From Vulcanimicrobiota bacterium (lineage in GTDB: Bacteria; Vulcanimicrobiota; Vulcanimicrobiia; Vulcanimicrobiales; Vulcanimicrobiaceae): a DNA stretch of 64,000 nucleotides. This document shows positions 36,190-43,375 of this stretch, in pieces (position 1 is the first letter of the stretch; every line of letters starts with the position of its first letter). The notes below the pieces were generated by a model, which had not been told where the DNA came from, made no database searches, and saw only the letters and a list, made by a program, of their open reading frames with translations. Both the position numbers and the translations under genes were made by a program. The stretch spans positions 1,209,762 through 1,273,761 of the forward strand of contig PLJL01000004.1 of the NCBI GenBank assembly GCA_003140215.1, read 5' to 3'.

Positions 36190-37074
36190 ATGCAAGTAGG
36201 TACGTTAGCGCACCGAGACCTGTTCTGCCGGACGTTCGAAGAGACCCACGTCACGTTCGAGCCGGAGCAGCTCCCATGGCCCGAGCTCGACGAGGTCAAC
36301 CTGCGCCGCCTGCGCGCCTTTCCGTTCTGGCGCTACGCGCGTTCGATCGAACAGCGCGCGGGCCGCATGGTGAGCGCGTTCGCGCTGACGATCGAGGACC
36401 CGGTCATCCGGGCGACGGTCGCGCTGCAGGGCACCGAGGAGACGCGCCACGGCCGGCTCATGGAGCACGCGATCGAACGCTACGGGATCGACGCGCCGCC
36501 GCTGACGATCGCCGACGCGCCCGTCTCGCCCGAGGAGTTCGCGGTGTTCGGGTTCGGCGAATGCACCGACTCGTTCGTCGGGTTCGGCGCGATCGCGCTG
36601 GCGCGCCAGAAAGGCATCTTGCCGGCCGCGCTGCTCGACGTGTTCGACGGCGTCATGTTCGAAGAGGCGCGGCACATCGTGTTCTTCATCAACTGGTGGC
36701 GCTACGAGGAGGCGCGCGCGGGGCGCGACGGCTTCGGAGCGCACTTCAAAGCGCTGGGCTATCACGCACGCGCCGCGCTGGGCACGATCACCGGGGCGAC
36801 CGACCTGCCGCCGATGCCCGCGCTCGACGATCCGGAGCTCGCTGAGATCGTCAAGGGCGTGACGCCGGTGATGTTCCTCCAAGCCGCGCTGGCCGAGAAC
36901 CGCCGCATGCTCGCCAAGCTCCACCCGGACCTGATCAAGCCCGTGATCATGCCCACGATCGCAACCGCGTTGCTCGTCGGAATTCGGATGTTGCCGCCGC
37001 GCAAGGACGTGATGAAGCCGCTCCTCGCAGCCCCACCCGCGCCGGGAGGCTCGGCCGCGCGGAGTGCCGCGTAG
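36190..37074 (+). CDS. Ferritin-like di-iron protein in the hopanoid locus
   Basis: 294 residues, all helical in appearance. Two ExxH metal motifs sit in the right spacing for a carboxylate-bridged di-iron site: TEETRH (E84, H87) and FEEARH (E159, H162). No name comes to mind. It is flanked by squalene synthase and squalene-hopene cyclase and convergent with the latter. A redox or hydroxylation step on a squalene or hopanoid intermediate is an inference from position only. There is no membrane anchor or signal peptide. ATG 36190 lacks a clear ribosome-binding site. Confidence 0.75.
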   Translation: MQVGTLAHRDLFCRTFEETHVTFEPEQLPWPELDEVNLRRLRAFPFWRYARSIEQRAGRMVSAFALTIEDPVIRATVALQGTEETRHGRLMEHAIERYGIDAPPLTIADAPVSPEEFAVFGFGECTDSFVGFGAIALARQKGILPAALLDVFDGVMFEEARHIVFFINWWRYEEARAGRDGFGAHFKALGYHARAALGTITGATDLPPMPALDDPELAEIVKGVTPVMFLQAALAENRRMLAKLHPDLIKPVIMPTIATALLVGIRMLPPRKDVMKPLLAAPPAPGGSAARSAA

Positions 37075-37116
37075 CCGTCGGTCCGTAACACGGAGCGGGG
37101 CTGCAAGGCTACGCGG
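37067..37116. terminator. Inverted repeat over two convergent stop codons
   Basis: CCGCGTAGCC (37067-37076) and GGCTACGCGG (37107-37116) are perfect 10-bp arms separated by 30 bases. Each arm contains a stop codon of one of the two convergent genes. It is a candidate bidirectional terminator, though without T-runs. Confidence 0.45.
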
Positions 37117-39052
37117 GTTGCCGCCTTGCTGCGTAACGGCCCAGCGCGCTGAGCGGGAAGTGCAACCGGTACTGATGGTAGTTGAGGTAGAAGTGCACCG
37201 GGAAGCCGGTGCCGGTGAACTCCGGCTCGTCCCAGGTGCCGTCGTCACGCTGGGTGCGCAGCAGGTAGTCGACGCCGCACTCGATCGGCACCGCGAACGC
37301 GTCCGCGATTTGCGGTAGACGCTCGACGCATGCCAGCAGTCCGATGAGCGCCCAGGCCGTCTGGCTCGCCGTGGGCGGGCCATGGCCGCGCAGCGCGGGG
37401 TTCTTGTAGGTGTCGGTCGTCTCGCCCCAGCCGCCGCCGGCCTGCTGCACGCTCTTGAGCCACACCGCCCCGCGCACGACCGCTTCGTCGACGCGCCGCT
37501 CGGCGGGAGCGGTGGGGCCGAGCGCTGCCAGCGCGCCGCTGGTGCCGTAGACGTAGTTCACCCCCCAGCGCCCGAACCACGCTCCGTCAGCCTCTTGCTC
37601 GGCGAGCAAAAACGCGAGCGCGCGTTCGAAGCGCGCGGGGTCGACGTCAGCGGGCTCGCAGCGGGCGATCATCTCCAGGACGCGCGCCGTCACGTCGGCG
37701 GTGCTGGGGTCGATCATCGCCTTCAAGTCGCCGTAGGGGATGCGGTTGAGCCACGCCTTGTCGTTGTCGACGTCGAACGCGCCCCAGCCGCCGGTCTTGC
37801 ACTGCATCGTCGCGACCCATTGCGCGGCGCGCGCGATCGCGCCCCGAAGGCGCTGCGGCTGCGGATGGTCGACGGCGGCGAGCGCCATGGCGACGACGGC
37901 AGTGTCGTCGACGTCGGGATACCACGCGTTCTCGAACTCGAACGCCCAGCCGCCGGGCCTTCCGGTGCGGTTTTTCACCGCCCAGTCGCCGTACCGCGCG
38001 ACGATCTGCTTGTCGAGCAGCCACGACGCGGCTCGCACCAGCCGTGGGTCGTCGCGCGGAATGCCGGCATCCGCGAGCGCGCGGACCGCCAAGCCGGTGT
38101 CCCACACCGGCGAGATGCAGGGCTGCACGCGGTACGCTCCGTCGCTGCGAATCGTGAAGCCGTCGATCGCCGCCCAACCGCGCACGACGACGGGATCGTG
38201 AAGCGCGTAGCCGAGCGCGCGCAGCGCTAGCATCGCGTTGAGCATCGCCGGGATGATCCCGCCCCAGTCGCCGGTGTGTTCTTGACGCTCGACGGTCCAC
38301 GTTTCGGCGCGCTCGAGGCCGCGCTCGCGAAACGGAACCAGCCCGACGCGCTCGGCCCACTTCAGCACGCCGTCGACGGCGTTGAAAAACGCCCCGAACG
38401 CGTCGCCGGCGGCCGGCAGGGTGAAGCGTGCGTTCTCGCGGCCTTCGGCGTACAGCTCGTCGAGCGCGAGCGCCGGCCCGTAGACGGGTTTGCGATCGAA
38501 CAGCAGGATGAGCGGCACGGTGCTCCCGCGCGCCCAGCTCGAGAGATCGTAGATCGACAGCGGACCGCGATCCGGCAATACCATGAGCCACGGCGGCAGG
38601 GCCGGCAGGCCGGACCATTCGTACGCGCCGATCAGCGCCAGGTGCATCTTGGTGAAGATGCGCGAGCGGGTGATCCCGCCGCGCGCCAGCACGAAGAGGC
38701 GCGCGCGCGTGAGCGCCGGATCGCTCGCGGGAACGCCCAACAGCCGCAGCGCCAGGTAGGCTTCGATGCTCGCGCTCAGCTCGCCGCCGTCGCCGTAGGC
38801 GAGCTCCCAGCCGCCGTGGCTGCGCTGCTGTTCGCGGAAGTAGCGTTCCGCTGCGGCGCGGGGGACACGGTAGAAGGTGCCCCACACGTGGTGCAGCAGC
38901 AGCACCTCAGCGGTGATGGAGACGTTGGACTCCAACTCCGCCCACCAATAGCCGGCCGGATCCTGTTGTTGAAACAGCGCGTCGACGGCGCGTTCGATCG
39001 CGCCCGTCAGCGTGGACGCGGCGGGGCGGTCGTTCTCGCGATCCGAAGGCAC
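37109..39052 (-). CDS. shc: Squalene-hopene cyclase
   Basis: About 647 residues. It cyclises squalene to hopene at the membrane. The catalytic acid motif DVDDTA falls at about 379-384, as in known SHCs. Several QW repeats are visible (QQDPAGYWW, QQRSHGGWELAYGDGG, GGWGAFDVDN, GAWFGRWGVNYVYGT, GGGWGETTDTYKNP, DDGTWDEPEFTGTGFP). I start at GTG 39052, the last plausible codon before the conserved region. It lies only 7 bases from the ATG of divergent hpnB, so each promoter would overlap the other gene. Confidence 0.93.
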   Translation of the reverse strand: MPSDRENDRPAASTLTGAIERAVDALFQQQDPAGYWWAELESNVSITAEVLLLHHVWGTFYRVPRAAAERYFREQQRSHGGWELAYGDGGELSASIEAYLALRLLGVPASDPALTRARLFVLARGGITRSRIFTKMHLALIGAYEWSGLPALPPWLMVLPDRGPLSIYDLSSWARGSTVPLILLFDRKPVYGPALALDELYAEGRENARFTLPAAGDAFGAFFNAVDGVLKWAERVGLVPFRERGLERAETWTVERQEHTGDWGGIIPAMLNAMLALRALGYALHDPVVVRGWAAIDGFTIRSDGAYRVQPCISPVWDTGLAVRALADAGIPRDDPRLVRAASWLLDKQIVARYGDWAVKNRTGRPGGWAFEFENAWYPDVDDTAVVAMALAAVDHPQPQRLRGAIARAAQWVATMQCKTGGWGAFDVDNDKAWLNRIPYGDLKAMIDPSTADVTARVLEMIARCEPADVDPARFERALAFLLAEQEADGAWFGRWGVNYVYGTSGALAALGPTAPAERRVDEAVVRGAVWLKSVQQAGGGWGETTDTYKNPALRGHGPPTASQTAWALIGLLACVERLPQIADAFAVPIECGVDYLLRTQRDDGTWDEPEFTGTGFPVHFYLNYHQYRLHFPLSALGRYAARRQPA

Positions 39053-39059
39053 TATCTCT

Positions 39060-40232
39060 ATGCTCAAAATGCTGCGTGCTGCGGCGTGGGTGGGTGCGGC
39101 GGCGTGGGTCGGGCTCGTCGTCGCCCGCGGTCGGTTTTGGGATGCGAGCGCCGACGGCCTTCGTGCTTCCGCGCACGGCGGCCCGGCGCCCGACGTCCAC
39201 GCGATCGTTCCGGCACGCAACGAGGCCGACGTCGTGGGGCGGACCCTCTCGTCGCTGCTGGCGCAAGAGTATCCCGGCCGGTTCTCGATCACGCTCGTCG
39301 ACGACACGAGCGCCGACGGCACGGGCGAGGTCGCGCGAGCAACGATCGCCGGCACGGCCGCGCGGCATGCGGCGGGCGTCGTGGCCGCAGCGCCGCGGCC
39401 TGACGGCTGGACGGGCAAGGTATGGGCGCTCGCGCAGGGCGTTGCAACGGCGCGCGCGGCCGGCGCAACCCCGGCGTATTGGTGGTTCTCCGACGCCGAC
39501 GTCGAGCACGATCCCGAAACGCTCGCGCGGCTCGTCGCCACCGCGACGCGTGACGAGCGCGCGCTGGTGTCGCAGATGGTCGAGCTGCACTGCGCGTCGC
39601 CGTGGGAGAACTTGCTGATCCCCGCGTTCGTATTTTTCTTCCGGATGCTCTACCCGTTCGCGTGGGTCGACGACGACGACCGCGCAACGGCGGCCGCAGC
39701 GGGCGGCTGCGTCCTGGTCTCCGACGCGGCGTTACGTGCGATCGGCGGGGTGGAGCGTATCGCCGGCGAGCTCATCGACGATTGCGCGCTCGCGGCAGCG
39801 GTGAAAAGCGAAGGCGGCGGCCTGCGCCTCGGCCTCTCGACGCGCTCGCGCAGCGTGCGGCCGTACGAGGGGCTCGACGCGATCTGGGCGATGGTCGCGC
39901 GCACCGCTTACACCCAGCTGCGCTATTCGCCGCTGCTGCTGGCCGGCACCGTCGCCGGGATGGTGGTGCTCTACTACGTGCCGGTCGCTGCGACGTTCGC
40001 CGGCATACGTCGCGGGCGCGCCGACGTCGCGTTGCCCGGAATCCTCGGGTGGCTGGTAATGACCGCGGCCTACGCGCCGACCGTCCGGCTCTACCGGCTC
40101 CGCCCTGCGTCGGCGCTCACGCTCCCGCTCGCTGCCGCGCTGTACACCCTGATGACCGTCGATTCCGCGCGCCGCCACCACCGCCGCGAAGGCGGCGCCT
40201 GGAAAGGCCGCACGTTCACGCCGCCCGGCTAG
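39060..40232 (+). CDS. hpnB: Hopene-associated glycosyltransferase HpnB
   Basis: 390 residues. After one N-terminal membrane helix comes a GT2 domain: HAIVPARNEADVVGRTLSSLLAQEYPG, VDDTSADGTG, GWTGKVWALAQG and the DxD-like WWFSDADVEHDPE. Membrane helices close the C-terminus. HpnB is a conserved hopanoid-cluster glycosyltransferase of undefined acceptor. GAAGG (39044-39048), inside the SHC reading frame, is its likely ribosome-binding site. Confidence 0.9.
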   Translation: MLKMLRAAAWVGAAAWVGLVVARGRFWDASADGLRASAHGGPAPDVHAIVPARNEADVVGRTLSSLLAQEYPGRFSITLVDDTSADGTGEVARATIAGTAARHAAGVVAAAPRPDGWTGKVWALAQGVATARAAGATPAYWWFSDADVEHDPETLARLVATATRDERALVSQMVELHCASPWENLLIPAFVFFFRMLYPFAWVDDDDRATAAAAGGCVLVSDAALRAIGGVERIAGELIDDCALAAAVKSEGGGLRLGLSTRSRSVRPYEGLDAIWAMVARTAYTQLRYSPLLLAGTVAGMVVLYYVPVAATFAGIRRGRADVALPGILGWLVMTAAYAPTVRLYRLRPASALTLPLAAALYTLMTVDSARRHHRREGGAWKGRTFTPPG

Positions 40233-40238
40233 CGGTGC

Positions 40239-40856
40239 TCACAGCGCGGCGACCGTGCGTGCCGTTTCGGTGAGGGTCGTCAGCGCCGAGCGTACGTCGC
40301 GCACGAAGCGCACGGCGTTGCGGGGGGCGCGGGCGAACGCCAGCGCCAAGTACAACGGGCGCAGGCGGCCGTCGGGTCCGATGGCGTTTTCGATCGGCGG
40401 CAGGTTGTGCGAGGCGTCGTCGCTGACGACGCGGACCATCGCGCAGCGCACGCCGCGCGCGGCGAGCTCCGCCGCCAGGTGCGTCCCCTCCATGTCGACG
40501 ACCTGGGCCTCGAACCGCTGCGCCAAGGCTTCGCGCGCCTCGACCCGCGTGATGACGCGGCGGGTGGTGCATGCCGTGACGACGCTCGCGCCCGGCAGCG
40601 CGCTCTGCAACGCCTCGACGAGCCGCGCGTCGAGCTCGAACCTGCGCGCGGTGTCGCGCACGCGCGCGTAGATCGTCACGTCGCCGACCGACAGCTGCGA
40701 CAGCGCGCCGCACAAGCCGAGCACGAGGGCCGTCTCGCCGGCCGCGAACGCCGGCAAGGATGCGCCCGAAGCCGCCCCGGGTGCGACGATGGCGGCGTGC
40801 GGAATGACGCCGCGCACCGCGTCCGCCTCGGCGCCGTGCGGGACGACGATCCTCAC
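40239..40856 (-). CDS. hpnG: Hopanoid-associated nucleoside phosphorylase HpnG
   Basis: 205 residues of the PNP/UDP phosphorylase fold: VLGLCGALSQLSVGDVTIY, VVDMEGTHLAAELAARGVRCAMVRVVSDD (substrate-binding VDMEG) and a short C-terminal helix. HpnG removes adenine from adenosylhopane to give ribosylhopane, directly after HpnH. It converges on hpnB with 6 bases between stops. Confidence 0.9.
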   Translation of the reverse strand: MRIVVPHGAEADAVRGVIPHAAIVAPGAASGASLPAFAAGETALVLGLCGALSQLSVGDVTIYARVRDTARRFELDARLVEALQSALPGASVVTACTTRRVITRVEAREALAQRFEAQVVDMEGTHLAAELAARGVRCAMVRVVSDDASHNLPPIENAIGPDGRLRPLYLALAFARAPRNAVRFVRDVRSALTTLTETARTVAAL

Positions 40857-40877
40857 GGCCTCGTCGTCAGCCTGCCG

Positions 40878-41516
40878 TCAGCGCCCGGTGTTGGCGGTCG
40901 TGACGTTGTCGGTGACGATCTTGTAGTCGGTGAACGTCGCGTGCGCCTCGACGTGATACGCCGGCAGCTTGATGTCGGCGTCCTCGGTCGCCGGCACCGG
41001 AATCCCGTCCATTACGACCGGGTTCACGTGCACGTCGATCCGGCCGCCGTTCACGTAGTGCCACTGAATGCGGCGCAACCCGTCGCCGTCGAGCTCGGCG
41101 TGGATCGCCTTCACGTTGCCTGCGACCTTGTCGCGCATCTCCACGAGCGTACGCTCACCTTCGTGCGCGATGCTCGCGACGTCGTAGTGCTCGGGCCACG
41201 TTTGGGGCTCGAGCGGGTCCATCTTCATGTTCTCGAAGCCCTTGCCGAACCACGGGACGTGGTCGAAGTGCACCGAGTAGAGATTCGGCCGCTTGTACTC
41301 GATGTGGCCGTCGACGTGGAAGCGCAGATAGGGGAACGAGCGCAACGCGAAGTCCACGTGCAGCTTGGACGTGTATGACTGCACCGGCGCGGTGCGCTGG
41401 CCGCTGAGCGCAAAAAGGTGCGCCGCTTCTTCGGCATGAGCGGCTGGGCCGGGGGCTTCGGCGAGCATGCCGATCGATGCGACGATCAGACCGGCACAAA
41501 AAAGGGCGGGGCGCAC
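40878..41516 (-). CDS. Secreted protein, possibly LolA-fold
   Basis: 212 residues with a signal peptide at about 1-28 (ALFCAGLIVASIGMLAEAPG, then AHAEEA). The mature part alternates beta strands and begins QSYTSKLHVDFALRSFPYLRFHVDGHIEYKRPNLYSVHFDH. Such a pattern resembles the LolA/LppX half-barrel that carries hydrophobic molecules. It is co-directional with hpnG, 21 bases upstream of it. A role in hopanoid transfer through the periplasm is only an inference. Confidence 0.7.
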   Translation of the reverse strand: MRPALFCAGLIVASIGMLAEAPGPAAHAEEAAHLFALSGQRTAPVQSYTSKLHVDFALRSFPYLRFHVDGHIEYKRPNLYSVHFDHVPWFGKGFENMKMDPLEPQTWPEHYDVASIAHEGERTLVEMRDKVAGNVKAIHAELDGDGLRRIQWHYVNGGRIDVHVNPVVMDGIPVPATEDADIKLPAYHVEAHATFTDYKIVTDNVTTANTGR

Positions 41517-41603
41517 TGGCTGTTAGACCCCCGATATTGGGGGTGGGTTGCCGGGACCTGCGTCCGTTTCGGCGAGCGGCCCCCCGGGAACGTCTCCGGC
41601 GCG

Positions 41604-41741
41604 ATGTATGCGGAGTACGTGATCCCCGAATCGGTCCCGGACGTGCCGGCGATGCCGGACGCGCCGCCCGATATGCCCGGGATCCCCGCCGATCCGACGC
41701 CGCCCGGCGGCGACCCGGAGCCGATGGACATCGCTGCCTGA
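41604..41741 (+). CDS. Possible 45-residue Pro/Asp-rich small protein
   Basis: From ATG 41604 the frame reads MYAEYVIPESVPDVPAMPDA and continues with PPDMPGIPADPTPPGGDPEP and a short tail. It is strongly periodic in PD/P pairs. The longer frame from 41418 overlaps the divergent secreted-protein start and looks artefactual. No convincing ribosome-binding site. It ends 18 bases before the next gene. Confidence 0.35.
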   Translation: MYAEYVIPESVPDVPAMPDAPPDMPGIPADPTPPGGDPEPMDIAA

Positions 41742-41759
41742 TTCTCCAGGAGGGGAACG

Positions 41760-42095
41760 ATGCGGATCTTCTTACGGTTTTCCATCCTCGCTCTCGCGCT
41801 GTTCCTCGCGTTCGCCCCGACGTTCGCGCTGGCGCAGACGACGGGCGGCAGCGGCGGTTCCGGCGGGACGACGACCACCGGAACCAGCGGCGGCACCGGC
41901 GGTACCGGTACCACCAGCGGTACGACCAGCGGCACGGCCACCACGACTACGACGACGACGACCGACCCGAACGCCGGCACCATGAACTGGACCTGGATCG
42001 TGGTCGGTGCGGTAGTCCTGGTGGTCGTCGTCGGACTCATCGCCATGGCGAACAACCGCTCGAGCTCGACCAGCACGACGGTCAGGCACGACTAA
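41760..42095 (+). CDS. Secreted/membrane Gly-Thr-rich low-complexity protein
   Basis: 111 residues. A clear signal peptide (RFSILALALFLAFAPTFALAQ) is followed by about 45 residues of only Gly, Ser and Thr. Then come DPNAGTMNW, a single membrane helix (WIVVGAVVLVVVVGLIAMA) and a short Ser/Thr/Arg tail. AGGAGGGG sits 3 bases before the ATG, so it is certainly translated. The layout suggests an exposed, possibly glycosylated stalk anchored in the membrane. No family recognised. Confidence 0.75.
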   Translation: MRIFLRFSILALALFLAFAPTFALAQTTGGSGGSGGTTTTGTSGGTGGTGTTSGTTSGTATTTTTTTTDPNAGTMNWTWIVVGAVVLVVVVGLIAMANNRSSSTSTTVRHD

Positions 42096-42191
42096 CCACG
42101 CGCTGCGCCCGTCGAGCCGGCAGCGGGGAACCGGTTCGGCGAGCGCAGACCGGGGAGGATTCGGCGCCGCCCAGTCCGCTAGTGCCCGCAG

Positions 42192-43250
42192 GTGATCGAT
42201 CGCCTCTATCCATTGGTTCTAGCGCCCACGGAGAAAGCGGCGATCTGGGGCGGCGACGCGCTGGTCAGGCGCTACGGAAAACCGGGTGATGCGGCCCAGG
42301 CGCTCGGCGAGTCATGGGAGTGCTGGGACGAGAACCGCGTCGTCAACGGTCCTCGCGCCGGCGCAACGCTGGCCGAACTGCGCGCCGATCTGGGGTCGGC
42401 GCTGACCGGTCCGATCGATCCGGCGCGCACGTTCCCCGTCCTCACCAAGATCATCGACGCACGTCAAGCGCTCTCGGTGCAGGTCCATCCCGACGACGCC
42501 TACGCGCGGCGCGTCGAACACCAGCGCAACGGCAAGACGGAGTGCTGGTACATCCTCGCTCGCGAGCCGGGTGCGGAGCTCGTCCTGGGCTGGACGCGCG
42601 ACACGACCCGCGACGAGTACGAACGTCGCGTCGCCGACGGCACGCTCGCGGAGATCCTGCGCCGCGTCCCGGTCGAGCCGGGCGACGCGTTCTATCTCCC
42701 CGCCGGCACGCTGCACGCGATCGGCGCCGGGATCCAACTCTTCGAAACGCAGCAGGCCAGCGATCTGACCTACCGCATCTTCGACTGGAACCGCCTGGGC
42801 GCCGACGGCAAGCCGCGCGAGTTGCACGTGCGCAAGGCCGGCGACGTGCTCGACTATCGAGCCACGAATCCCGGTGCCGTTCGGCGGCTCGCCTACAGCG
42901 AGGACGGCCTGGAGCGCACGCTGCTCATCGCCGACGCGCGCTTCTTGGTCGAGCGCGTGATCGTTCGGCGGGCCGAGGCGTACCTCCAGACCGACGGTCG
43001 GCCGCTGACGATCACCGCGATGGACGCCCACCTGCGCATCGACACCGAAACCGCGAGCGTCGTCCTCGAGCCCTGGCAGACGCTCGTGACGCCCGGCCGC
43101 ATCGGGCGCTTGGCGTTCATCCCCGGGGGCGAGCCGACCGCCGCATTGGTCGTGCACCCGCAGCCGGACCGCTTCGCGCTGCGCAAGCGCGCGCTCGCCG
43201 CGGGCGTCGAGGCGGCGGCGTTCGGCGCGTTTCTCGCGCAGTTCGGGTAG
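42192..43250 (+). CDS. manA: Mannose-6-phosphate isomerase, type I
   Basis: 352 residues. It interconverts fructose-6-phosphate and mannose-6-phosphate with a zinc ion. Metal ligands lie in SVQVHPDD (the QxH pair), KTECWYIL (Glu) and LPAGTLHAIGAG (His). The N-terminal WGGDALVRRYGK and GESWECW match the short bacterial ManA clade. The start is GTG 42192 with a weak upstream site. It is preceded by 96 bases with no recognised element. Confidence 0.92.
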   Translation: MIDRLYPLVLAPTEKAAIWGGDALVRRYGKPGDAAQALGESWECWDENRVVNGPRAGATLAELRADLGSALTGPIDPARTFPVLTKIIDARQALSVQVHPDDAYARRVEHQRNGKTECWYILAREPGAELVLGWTRDTTRDEYERRVADGTLAEILRRVPVEPGDAFYLPAGTLHAIGAGIQLFETQQASDLTYRIFDWNRLGADGKPRELHVRKAGDVLDYRATNPGAVRRLAYSEDGLERTLLIADARFLVERVIVRRAEAYLQTDGRPLTITAMDAHLRIDTETASVVLEPWQTLVTPGRIGRLAFIPGGEPTAALVVHPQPDRFALRKRALAAGVEAAAFGAFLAQFG

Positions 43251-43310
43251 CGTTGCGGCGGCCAAGAGACGATGTTTTCGTTTGGCTCTACGAATTCGCT
43301 GGTAAGAACC

Positions 43311-43325
43311 TGAGAACGATTCTCA
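43311..43325. promoter_or_regulatory. Palindrome TGAGAA-CGA-TTCTCA upstream of the efflux operon
   Basis: A perfect 6-3-6 inverted repeat, 51 bases before the adaptor ATG and the only AT-rich patch in the 125-base gap. The layout recalls Fur-type or other dimer operators. The regulator is unknown. Confidence 0.4.
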
Positions 43326-43375
43326 TCTAGCCCTCAGCACGTATTCGGCGTGGCGGGAGTACCAGTGATACCACC

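Noticed and set aside
42096-42191. Possible cobalamin-type riboswitch before manA
   Set aside because: Only GC-rich inverted pairs are present. The B12-box core is not there.
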